This document shows, piece by piece, positions 45,164 to 53,096 of a stretch of DNA of 64,000 nucleotides; position 1 is the first letter of the stretch, and every line of letters starts with the position of its first letter. The position numbers were made by a program, and so were the translations under genes. The DNA is from CBDCCV01 sp965215025 (GTDB lineage: Bacteria; Bacteroidota; Rhodothermia; Rhodothermales; Salinibacteraceae), in contig CBDCCV010000001.1 in the NCBI GenBank assembly GCA_965215025.1, forward strand, positions 558,001 through 622,000. The letters run 5' to 3'. A model generated the notes under the pieces. It did not search any database, was not told where the DNA came from, and saw nothing but the letters and a program-made list of their open reading frames with translations.

Positions 45164-46207
45164 TTAGCTCTTTCCGGCGGGCGCTTTGAGCAGCGGATGC
45201 GTGCGCTGGAGCACCGCCTTCGCGCCGCTCAGCCGGCCTTTGAGGACCGCCCCGCCGTACGGCTTGGCCGAGAAGGCCGCCGCCAGGAGGCGGCCCAGCG
45301 TGGCCCACCAGAACGCCGGCTTCCGCAGCGGATGGCGTATGTTCTTCGTGACGAACCAGTGGTGATGAACGGTGTACTCGCGCGCATACGCCGCCGCACG
45401 CAGCCGGCTCACCGGCGAGACGCGGTGGACGAGCCGCGCGCGTGGCTCCACGACGAGCCGCCAGGCCGCGCCCACGCGGTACGAGAAGTCCCAGTCCTCG
45501 AACGGCGCCGACCCTTCAAGCCGGTCGTCAAAGCGGAAGCGCTCGAGCACCGCGCGCCGGTACGTCGCCGAGCATCCGCTCAGCCACTCGGTTGGGCAGA
45601 GGCCGGGCGGCTCGGCCCTGCCAGAACCGGCCCTGCAAGAAGCCGGAAGCTGCACGGACGAAGAGCACCCGGAAGGCAGGATGCGCCCCGGCACCTTCGA
45701 GCGGATCAGGAACAGCCGCCTCATCCACGCCCGCACGGTGGGCGCTCTGGGACAAGGACTTGTCTTGTCCGGCGGGAGCACCAGGCCGCCCACGCCGCCC
45801 ACGTCCGGGTGCTCGGCCAGCACCCGCGCCAGGCGCTGGAAGTAGCCCGCCTCCACGGTCACGTCGTCGTCGATGAAGTGCACGGCCTCGACGGAAGGCG
45901 GCAGCTGCTCCACCGCGTAGTTGCGCTGCCGGGGGAGCGACGCCCGCCCGCGGTACACACGGTAGCGCACCACGGCCTGAGCGCCAAGGTTTTCGCACAG
46001 TGCCCGGTGCCGGCACCGCACCGCCTCGCCCTCGCTGGCGTCTACCACGAGGACAAGGCTTGCGGGTTGGCCGTGGCTAATCTCTTCTCTGAGACAAACG
46101 GCGACGCTTTCGAGTGTGGCGCGCAGGTCATCCGTGCGGTTGCGCGTGCAGATGACGATGGCCTGCCGCGGATCGGCGGCTTGCTCGGGTTGGTCTGGCG
46201 TGGGCAC
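45164..46207 (-). CDS. Family 2 glycosyltransferase
   Basis: 347 residues, GTG start. GT-A features: IVICTRNRTDDLRATLESV, then a VHFIDDDVTVEAGY motif (DxD) and a long acceptor-binding part with EWLSGCSATYRRAVLE and DWDFSYRVG (catalytic base region ED). No membrane helices are obvious. It follows an FkbM-type methyltransferase on the same strand, so it may act in surface glycan synthesis. Confidence 0.85.
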   Translation of the reverse strand: MPTPDQPEQAADPRQAIVICTRNRTDDLRATLESVAVCLREEISHGQPASLVLVVDASEGEAVRCRHRALCENLGAQAVVRYRVYRGRASLPRQRNYAVEQLPPSVEAVHFIDDDVTVEAGYFQRLARVLAEHPDVGGVGGLVLPPDKTSPCPRAPTVRAWMRRLFLIRSKVPGRILPSGCSSSVQLPASCRAGSGRAEPPGLCPTEWLSGCSATYRRAVLERFRFDDRLEGSAPFEDWDFSYRVGAAWRLVVEPRARLVHRVSPVSRLRAAAYAREYTVHHHWFVTKNIRHPLRKPAFWWATLGRLLAAAFSAKPYGGAVLKGRLSGAKAVLQRTHPLLKAPAGKS

Positions 46208-46300
46208 GGCGCGGCGGCTTGGAACGGCGTTGGCGGATGGAGAAATGCGCTCGGCACGGCCCTCCCTACCGGCTGCGGCTCCGGCAGGTCCCGCCGAAGG

Positions 46301-47224
46301 TCAGGGACGCAAGCAGCGCCATCCCCTCGGGGCAAAGCGGCGCTCCGTTTCGCCGGGGCGGCGCGTGGCTACGAAGTTGGGCGTCTCGCCGGGGCGCAGC
46401 CGCAGCGGCTGATCCTTCGGGATGAGCTGCGGGCCGGCGTGCTTCCAGTTCAGACCGTAGAGCGCGTAGCCACGCTGCGCGAGACGTCCGTGCGCCGGGC
46501 CGTCCCAGCCGCCGTGCTGCTCGTAGACGACGTGCGCGATCCGCCCCTCGCCCAAGAGCCGCGCGGCCCCGTCCAGCACAGCCGCCTCGTGGCCCTCCAC
46601 GTCCACCTTGAGGACGGCCACGCGCCCCGCCTTGCTCAGACAGCGCTCCAGCACACCGTCCAGCGTGTCGGCGCTTACGCGCACATCGGTAGGCACCTCT
46701 TCTGAAGCGGCCTCGCCGGAAGAAACGAGCCGTGCCGTCCCGCGGTTGGCGCCGAAGTCTGCTGAAGGGCGCAGCACCGCCGGGCCGGACCGGCAACTAA
46801 GCGCAAGCTCGAAGAGCGTCACGGGCGAGCCGCCCGCCGCCTGCTCTGCCTGCTTGGCGTTCTGCCTCAGCTCACGGAAAAGCTGCGGATGCGGCTCGAA
46901 GGCAAGCACGCGCCCCGGCGCCCCCACGCGCGCGGCCATGAGGCCCGTCATGTACCCGACGTGCGCGCCTGCATCCACGGCCACGTCGCCCGCTTGCAAG
47001 AGACGCCAGAGCGCCTCGCTCACGCCGAGGTCGTAGATCCCGTGCAGATAGATCGAGCGGCCGATGTGCTCGCGCGGGTCCACCCGCATCCGCGCGCCCC
47101 ACGGCAGCGCCACAACGGTCGACGCTTTCGCCCCGGCTACGAACTGCCGGTACACGCGGCGCGTCACCTGCGAGGGGCGGTACAGGTAGTGCGGGCGCAC
47201 GAGGCTTTTTAAGAAACGGTTCAT
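46301..47224 (-). CDS. FkbM-family methyltransferase
   Basis: 307 residues. The SAM-binding region is VAVDAGAHVGYMTGLMA (about 80-96), followed by VLAFEPHPQLFRELRQNA and the VAVLKVDVEGHEAAVL motif that marks FkbM methyltransferases. They O-methylate sugars or polyketides. The ATG overlaps the stop codon of the carbamoyltransferase stub (ATGA), so the enzyme was probably co-translated with that gene before it was truncated. Confidence 0.88.
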   Translation of the reverse strand: MNRFLKSLVRPHYLYRPSQVTRRVYRQFVAGAKASTVVALPWGARMRVDPREHIGRSIYLHGIYDLGVSEALWRLLQAGDVAVDAGAHVGYMTGLMAARVGAPGRVLAFEPHPQLFRELRQNAKQAEQAAGGSPVTLFELALSCRSGPAVLRPSADFGANRGTARLVSSGEAASEEVPTDVRVSADTLDGVLERCLSKAGRVAVLKVDVEGHEAAVLDGAARLLGEGRIAHVVYEQHGGWDGPAHGRLAQRGYALYGLNWKHAGPQLIPKDQPLRLRPGETPNFVATRRPGETERRFAPRGWRCLRP

Positions 47225-47385
47225 TTTCCTGATGACTTCTCAAGCAGAAACGGCCCCATCGCCAGCGCGTCCATGTGCGTCTTCTGGAAGCAGCGGAGCG
47301 CGTCAGCGGGCGTGCAGACGATGGGTTCGCCGCGCACGTTGAAGCTCGTGTTGACGAGCGCCGGGACCAGAAAAGTGTTGCGGCA
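47221..47385 (-). pseudogene. C-terminal stub of a NodU/CmcH-type carbamoyltransferase
   Basis: In the minus-strand frame ending with the TGA at 47221-47223, about 50 codons match the end of carbamoyltransferases: VPALVNTSFNVRGEPIVC, then TPADALRCFQKTHMDALAMG and PFLLEK. Full proteins are near 600 residues. The reading frame stops being recognisable just 5 bases from the hrpB stop codon. It is therefore a remnant: hrpB now stands where the first 90 percent of the gene was. No ribosome binding site or sensible start is present. Confidence 0.75.
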
Positions 47386-47389
47386 CCGC

Positions 47390-49918
47390 TCACCGGCGCG
47401 GGCGGACGTGCTTCGTGGGCGTCGCCTCGAACGGGTCGTCGGGCCAGTAGTGCTTCGGGTAGCGGCCCTTCATGTCCTTTTTGACCTCGAAGTACGTCGT
47501 CTCCCAGAAGCTCCGGAGGTCCTGCGTCACCTGCACGGGCCGCTGCGCGGGCGAGAGCAAGTGCACTGTGAGCGTGACGCGCGCCCCGCCGATGCGCGGC
47601 GTCTCCACCAGGCCGAACAGCTCCTGCAGCCGCGCGGCCAGCACCGGCGCTTCGGGATCGGAGTAGTCAATGGGCCGGCGCGAGCCGCTGGGGACTTCGA
47701 GGTGCGTGGGCGCTTCTTCTTCGAGCGCTTGGCGCTGCTCCCAGGTGAGCATCCCTTTCAGAATTTCGGCGAGGTTCAGCCGGCGGAGGTCGTCGGCGCG
47801 CTTGAGGCCGTAGCAGTGCGGCGCGAGCCATTCGCCTACGCTCGCGCGCAGCGCCTTTTCGGAAACGTCGGGCCAGCCTTCGCCCGGCGCGTGGTGGTGC
47901 ATGAAGAGCATCCGCTCTTGAAGCTGCCGCGCGCCCTTCGTCCACGGCAAAAGGCCGAGGCCCGCTTCGGCGACGCCCTCAGCGAGCGCTTCGGCCAGGG
48001 CAGCGGGATCGGGGTCGGCGAGCGGCGCATCTTTCAAAACGAGCGCGCCGAGGCTTTCCTGCCGCCGCGCGCGGACGATCTCGGCCTCGGCGTCCCACCG
48101 GAGGATTTCCTCTTCTTCGATCTCGTGGCCGAAGTAGTCGCGCAGGTCTTCTTCCGCAATCGGCGCGGTGAGGAAGATGCGCGCCTCGCGGCGGCGCCCG
48201 TGCAGGTGGGCGGCCACGAGGTAGTCCGCGCCGGCCAGAAGCTGCGCCTCGTCCAGCACGGCGGCGCGGCCGGAGCGCAGCTTGAAGCGGCCCGGCTGCT
48301 CTGGCTTCGCTTGTGCGATGCGGTCCGGGTAAGCAAAGGCGAGGAGCAGCCCGCACGCCTCAACGCCGCCGCTCTTTTTCTCGGAGACGCCGAGCCGCCG
48401 CCGCCAGTGCCGCGCGACTTTGAGGACGTGCCGCCCGGCGCCCTTGCTGAGGCGGTAGCCCAGCGCGTAGCCGCTCTTCGGGCGCCGGCCGTTTTCGAGC
48501 GCCTGAAGCGCTTCGAGGCGCAGGCGGAGGTCGGCGTCCGGCGGGCCGTCGGTGCCTTTGAAGATGTCGCGCTCGCCGAGCAGGGCCGCCAGACTGCACG
48601 CCACGGTGCCGAGGCCGAGCGTCTGCGCGCTCAGCGCCATGTGCGCCAGGCGCGGATGCAGGCCCAGCGCCGCCATGTCGCGCCCGTGGTCGGTGATTTT
48701 TCTCTCCCTGTCGAGCGCGCCGAGGTTCTGCAACAACTCCTGCGCCTGCGCAAAGGCGGCCTCGGGCGGCGCGTCGAGCCAGCTTAGATCGTCAGGACCA
48801 GGGGCGCCCCACTCGGCGAGGTCGAGGGCGAGCGGGGCGAGATCGGCCTGTTTGATTTCGGGCGCATCGAAGGGCTTGAGATGCCCCTGCTGGTGGCGCG
48901 TCCAGAGCCGGTAGCACGCGCCCGGCGCCAGGCGCCCCGCGCGGCCCTTCCGCTGCTCGGCCGAGGCGCGGGAGATCTGCACGGTCTCGAGCCGCGTCAT
49001 CCCGCTCTGCGGAGAAAAGCGCGGCGCGCGCGCCAGCCCGCTGTCCACCACTACGCGCACGCCCTCGATGGTCAGGCTCGTCTCAGCGATGTTCGTCGAA
49101 AGGACGACCTTCCGCTCGCCCTCGGCGCTCGGGCGGATGGCCGCGTCCTGCTCCCGTTGCGAGAGGTTGCCGAAGAGGGGCCGCACGCGCACGTTCCCCG
49201 GCAGCCCGCCGCCTTCGAGGCGGCGCTGCGTCCGGCGGATCTCGCCCGCGCCAGGCAGAAAGACGAGCACGTCGCCCTCGGCTTCTTCACGGAGCGCGCG
49301 GAAGACGGCCTCGGCGGCGTGCTCCTCGATGCGGCCTTCGGGGCGGCGGTCCAGGTAATGCGCCTCGACGGGAAAGAGCCGCCCCTCGCTCACGATGCGC
49401 GGCGCATCTCCTAGAAGCTCCGCCACCGGCGCGGCGTCGAGCGTGGCCGACATCACCAGAAGCCGCAGGTCCTCGCGCAAGAGGCGTTGCACCTGTAAGG
49501 CGAGCGCGAGGCCGAGGTCGGCCTGCAGGCTGCGCTCGTGGAACTCGTCGAAGACGACGCCGCCCGTCTCCTGAAGCGCCGGGTCGGCGTGGAGCATCCG
49601 CGTCAGGACGCCCTCGGTGACGACCTCGATGCGCGTCTCGGGACCGACGCGCGTGTCCATCCGCACGCGGTAGCCGACGGTCTCGCCCACGGTTTCGCCC
49701 AGGAGATGCGCCATCCGGCGCGCGGCGGCGCGGGCGGCTAGGCGGCGCGGCTCGAGCATGACGAGGCGCTTCCCGCTCAGCCACGGCTCGTCCAGCAGCG
49801 CGAGCGGCACGCGCGTGGTCTTGCCCGCGCCCGTGGGCGCCTCGACCACGGCACTCGGCGCGGTCCGGAGCGCGCGCCGGAGATCGGGCAGAACGGCTTC
49901 GATGGGCAGATCCGTCAC
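47390..49918 (-). CDS. hrpB: ATP-dependent RNA helicase HrpB
   Basis: 842 residues, GTG start. DEAH-family motifs: APTGAGKTTRVPLALL (I), VVFDEFHERSLQADLGLAL (II, DEFH), VMSATLDAAPVA (III), FLPGAGEIRRTQRRLE (IV), STNIAETSLTIEGV (V), QRKGRAGRLAPGACYRLW (VI). The C-terminus FWETTYFEVKKDMKGRYPKH is the HrpB-specific end and is intact. It probably unwinds RNA; its cellular role is unclear. It lies directly upstream of the carbamoyltransferase stub. Confidence 0.95.
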   Translation of the reverse strand: MTDLPIEAVLPDLRRALRTAPSAVVEAPTGAGKTTRVPLALLDEPWLSGKRLVMLEPRRLAARAAARRMAHLLGETVGETVGYRVRMDTRVGPETRIEVVTEGVLTRMLHADPALQETGGVVFDEFHERSLQADLGLALALQVQRLLREDLRLLVMSATLDAAPVAELLGDAPRIVSEGRLFPVEAHYLDRRPEGRIEEHAAEAVFRALREEAEGDVLVFLPGAGEIRRTQRRLEGGGLPGNVRVRPLFGNLSQREQDAAIRPSAEGERKVVLSTNIAETSLTIEGVRVVVDSGLARAPRFSPQSGMTRLETVQISRASAEQRKGRAGRLAPGACYRLWTRHQQGHLKPFDAPEIKQADLAPLALDLAEWGAPGPDDLSWLDAPPEAAFAQAQELLQNLGALDRERKITDHGRDMAALGLHPRLAHMALSAQTLGLGTVACSLAALLGERDIFKGTDGPPDADLRLRLEALQALENGRRPKSGYALGYRLSKGAGRHVLKVARHWRRRLGVSEKKSGGVEACGLLLAFAYPDRIAQAKPEQPGRFKLRSGRAAVLDEAQLLAGADYLVAAHLHGRRREARIFLTAPIAEEDLRDYFGHEIEEEEILRWDAEAEIVRARRQESLGALVLKDAPLADPDPAALAEALAEGVAEAGLGLLPWTKGARQLQERMLFMHHHAPGEGWPDVSEKALRASVGEWLAPHCYGLKRADDLRRLNLAEILKGMLTWEQRQALEEEAPTHLEVPSGSRRPIDYSDPEAPVLAARLQELFGLVETPRIGGARVTLTVHLLSPAQRPVQVTQDLRSFWETTYFEVKKDMKGRYPKHYWPDDPFEATPTKHVRPRR

Positions 49919-50010
49919 GGGCCGGCTTTTTTCCTTTGCAAAGGCATGGCCCGTGTTGTAGCGGAGGGCGCGGCGGCGGTTTCTTTTTTCCCCAGCGCCG
50001 CGCTGCCGAT

Positions 50011-51789
50011 CTACCGCACCACCGTCACCGCCCGCACCTCGGAGAAGCGCTCGCCCTCGGCGCGGACGAAGTACAGCCCGCTCGGCAGCCCTTTCGTCTC
50101 GAAGCGAAACGGATGCGCCGCGCCCGCCGCGAGCGGCCCCTCGTGCAGAAGCGCCACGCGCCGCCCCAGGAGGTCGTACACGGCCACCGTCACTGGCGCT
50201 TCGCGCTGCACGGCCAGCGTAAAGCGCGCCGCGCCGCTGCCCAGCGGGTTCGGCGCCACGGGCGAGAGCCGCGCCTCGGCGAGCGCCACGGCAGCCTCGA
50301 CCGTCTGCGAGTAGGCAAACGCGCCGTCGCGGTCGGTCTGCCGCAGGCGGAAGGCGTGCGTGCCCGGCGCCAGATTTTCGATGCGATGCGTGTAGCGCTG
50401 CGCCTCCGCTGTCGTGCCGGCGCCCTCGACGAAGGCGACCTCCGCGAAGGCCGCTGCGCCCGGCGCACGCTGCTCCACGGCAAAGCCGGCGTTATTCGTC
50501 TCGCTCGCCGTCTCCCACGCGAGGAGCGCATCCGCGCCGTCGAGCGTGACGCTGAAGCCGAGGAGTTCGACGGGCAATTGGCTGCAATCGAAGCGGTAGA
50601 AGCGCCCGCCGCCGTAATCGGCCACGAAGAGGTTGCCGGCGGCGTCCCGGCCGAAGGTCGAGAAGCTCTCTTCGGCGTTCTGGATTTCGAGCCGGTTGTC
50701 CACGAGGCCGCCGTCTTCGTCGTACGCCAGCGACCAGAGGTTGCCGCTGACGAAGTCGGCGTAGACGTAGCGGCCGTCGAGCGGGGAGCAGGCGCCATCC
50801 GTGCCGGTGTAGACGTAGCCGCCCGTGACCGATTCGCCGCCCGCGTCGTTGTGCCGGTAATCAATGATCGGGGGCGTGAGGCCGGTCGTGTCGCAGTCCC
50901 CGCCGTCCGGGTAGCAGCGCGTGCCTTCCACCACGTTCCAGCCGTAGTTCTGACCGGCCTCGACGATGTCAATTTCCTCGCGCCGGTTCTGCCCCACGTC
51001 GCCGGCGAAGAGAAAGCCTTCGGGGCCGAAGCTGAAGCGGAAGGGATTGCGGAAGCCGTACGCCCAGATCTCGCCGCAGGCGTCGTCGTCGCTTACGAAC
51101 GGGTTATCGGTGGGGATGGTGTACGGGGCCGAGGCGCCGCCGCAGTCGGACGCGAGGCCGCCGTCGCCGGTGTCCAGGCGCAGCATCGAGCCTAAGAGCG
51201 TGGAGCGGTCCTGCCCGTTGCCCTGCGGATCGCCGCCGGAGCCGCCGTCGCCGAGGGCGACGTAGAGCAGGCCGTCCGGCCCGAACTGGATCTGCCCGGC
51301 GTTGTGGTTGCGGTACGGCTGATTGACTTCCAGAAGAATCACCTCGCTCGCGGGATCGGCCGCGTCGGGATCATCCTCGGAGACCTCGAAGCGCGCGATC
51401 ACGGTGCGGAGCGGGCCGCCCTGATCCGTCGTGTAGTTGACGTAGAAGAAGCCGTTCTCGGCATAGTCCGGGTGGAAGGCCAGGCCGAGCAGCCCCCGCT
51501 CGCCGCCGCTGGCGACGCGCCCTCGGATGTCGAGGAAAACGGGCGCGGCGCCTACATCAGCGCGGTTCTCGAAGACGCGGATGCGCCCGGCCTGCTCCAC
51601 GGCAAAGAGGCGGTCCGTGCCGTCGCCGGGCGCTTGCAGGTCCACCGGCGCGCGAAAGCGGCGCAGGTCGGGGAACGCCTCGGCCAGCTGAAGCTGCTGC
51701 GCCGAGGCGGCGGGCGCCGTGCTCATCAGCATCAGCGCGAGGAGGAGAAGCAGGAGAGTGCACGTGCGGCGCTTTGCGATGCGTTTCAT
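50011..51789 (-). CDS. Secreted PQQ-dependent aldose dehydrogenase-like protein with C-terminal sorting domain
   Basis: 592 residues with a signal peptide (residues 1-30, ending ASAQ). Residues 35-410 form a six-bladed soluble glucose dehydrogenase/YliI propeller, marked by GTDRLFAVEQAGRIRVF, GERGLLGLAFHPDYAENGFFYVNYT, YRNHNAGQIQFGPDGLLYVALGDG and EIWAYGFRNPFRFSF. Residues 505-592 form a T9SS type A sorting domain (LSPVAPNPLGSGAARFTL, VTVAVYDLLGRRVALL, GLPSGLYFVR). Secretion by the type IX system and anchoring on the cell surface are likely. Substrate unknown. Confidence 0.87.
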   Translation of the reverse strand: MKRIAKRRTCTLLLLLLALMLMSTAPAASAQQLQLAEAFPDLRRFRAPVDLQAPGDGTDRLFAVEQAGRIRVFENRADVGAAPVFLDIRGRVASGGERGLLGLAFHPDYAENGFFYVNYTTDQGGPLRTVIARFEVSEDDPDAADPASEVILLEVNQPYRNHNAGQIQFGPDGLLYVALGDGGSGGDPQGNGQDRSTLLGSMLRLDTGDGGLASDCGGASAPYTIPTDNPFVSDDDACGEIWAYGFRNPFRFSFGPEGFLFAGDVGQNRREEIDIVEAGQNYGWNVVEGTRCYPDGGDCDTTGLTPPIIDYRHNDAGGESVTGGYVYTGTDGACSPLDGRYVYADFVSGNLWSLAYDEDGGLVDNRLEIQNAEESFSTFGRDAAGNLFVADYGGGRFYRFDCSQLPVELLGFSVTLDGADALLAWETASETNNAGFAVEQRAPGAAAFAEVAFVEGAGTTAEAQRYTHRIENLAPGTHAFRLRQTDRDGAFAYSQTVEAAVALAEARLSPVAPNPLGSGAARFTLAVQREAPVTVAVYDLLGRRVALLHEGPLAAGAAHPFRFETKGLPSGLYFVRAEGERFSEVRAVTVVR

Positions 51790-51885
51790 AGCCTCGTCAG
51801 TTGGCGGTGCGGATGGTCCCTCACTTTGCGTCTGGAAGATAGCCAGCCCTCCGCTGCCGCGCCCGCCGCCGTGCTTAGCGGAGCG

Positions 51886-52797
51886 TCACATCTGCTCCAC
51901 GGTGTAGCCCTCGGCTTCGAGCAAGGCTTTCAGCCCGTCCTCGCCCACGACGTGCCCGGCGCCGACGACGATCATCGGAACCGGCTCCTCGCTGAGCATC
52001 CGCGTGATCTCCGGCATCCAGTTTTCGTTGCGCTCAACGAGGAGCCTGTCGTAGAGGTCGGGGAAGTCGCTCTGCATCTCGTCCTGCATGATGCTTTCGA
52101 GGCGCTCGGCGTCGCCACGCTTCCAGGCGGAGACCATCTCGTCGATGATCTCGACGTTGCGCTCGGCCTCTTGGAGCGAGTATTTCAGAAAGGCCTCCTG
52201 CTTCTCGGCGGGGAGCGTGTCGAAAAGGCGCATCTGCTCCTCGGCCGTTTCCAGGCCGATGCGCTCTTTGCCGGCCTCCTTCGCTTTCTCGAAGAAATGC
52301 GAATCGATGCCGGACTGCGGGTTGTAGCCGGCGCGCTGGATCTGCATCACGGGCACGACGAAGCTCATCACCCACGGCTCCATCTGCTGCATCTGCGCCA
52401 GGGGGAGGCCCAGCTCCTCGGCGCGCGCTTGGAGCGTGGCGTACGTCTCCTCGGACAGCTCGGTCTCCAGGCTCTGGCCGGCGGGGTACATGCCCATCTG
52501 CCCGATAAGCCCTTGCGACTGCGCCTGCGCGCTGTCGAGGTCCAGCTCGAAGACGAGCGCATCAGCCTCGGCGAAGGCTTCGTCAAAGGCCGCGCCGAGC
52601 GGGTAGGCGTCCGGCTTCATAAGGTGGATGGAGCCGACAAGGTAGCCCTCGGTGGCGCCGCCCTCGGAGGCGATTTTCCAGAGCATGTGCCGCCCTGAAT
52701 CGGCGGCCGTCGTGTCCTGCGCCTCGGCGGCGGGGACGGCCAGGAAGAGCAGCGCGAGAAGGAACGCAAACGAGATGCGGATGGCGTGGCGGTTCAT
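51886..52797 (-). CDS. TraB/GumN-family protein
   Basis: 303 residues from the ATG at 52797, with a signal peptide (residues 1-27, ending AEAQ). Family features: HMLWKIASEGG...YLVGSIHLM at the start, ALVFELDLDSAQ, GIDSHFFEKAKEAGKERIGLETAEEQ, and the late PMIVVGAGHVVGEDGL. Glu and His residues in GSIH, FEL and GAGH form the probable active site of this TIKI/GumN hydrolase-like family. It is exported; function in bacteria is uncertain. Confidence 0.85.
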   Translation of the reverse strand: MNRHAIRISFAFLLALLFLAVPAAEAQDTTAADSGRHMLWKIASEGGATEGYLVGSIHLMKPDAYPLGAAFDEAFAEADALVFELDLDSAQAQSQGLIGQMGMYPAGQSLETELSEETYATLQARAEELGLPLAQMQQMEPWVMSFVVPVMQIQRAGYNPQSGIDSHFFEKAKEAGKERIGLETAEEQMRLFDTLPAEKQEAFLKYSLQEAERNVEIIDEMVSAWKRGDAERLESIMQDEMQSDFPDLYDRLLVERNENWMPEITRMLSEEPVPMIVVGAGHVVGEDGLKALLEAEGYTVEQM

Positions 52798-53096
52798 GGC
52801 AGGCGGGGGGCGTGATGGGGTTTCGGAAAGCGGTGTGAGGCGCTTCTTCTGTGGCGTGCAAAAGGCAGAGGGGTACTCGGCCGCTCCCCTCACCCTGATT
52901 CTCTACCACCGGGGGAGAGGGAACGCTTGGACTGGGCCGGCTGCCATTTGGGTGGAAGAGCACGGGGAACAGGCGCCCTCTTGTGCGATGAACCCGCGCA
53001 GATGTTTCTCACCTGAGCGGGGCATCTTCTCACGCTGCCGCGCATATCAAAAAGCTGCACTGGCCCGCCCCTTATCCCGCCCGCAACACTTTCCCA
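52798..53096. other. Gap between the TraB gene and uvrA
   Basis: 299 bases between divergent genes. A palindrome-like repeat of the CCCTCACCC...GGGAGAGGG type lies at about 52882-52926. No copy of the GTGAAAATGTTTTCAC operator is found in front of uvrA; a GATGTTTCTCACC at 53002 resembles only one half. Confidence 0.5.
52882..52926. repeat. CCCTCACCC...GGGGAGAGGG repeat element
   Basis: CTCCCCTCACCCTGATTCTC is followed by CCGGGGGAGAGGG, an imperfect inverted repeat of the same general kind as 3094-3122. It lies in the upstream region of uvrA and outside any gene. Confidence 0.45.

Noticed and set aside
47273..48787. A 504-codon plus-strand open frame across hrpB
   Set aside because: Antisense shadow; HrpB on the minus strand has every helicase motif.
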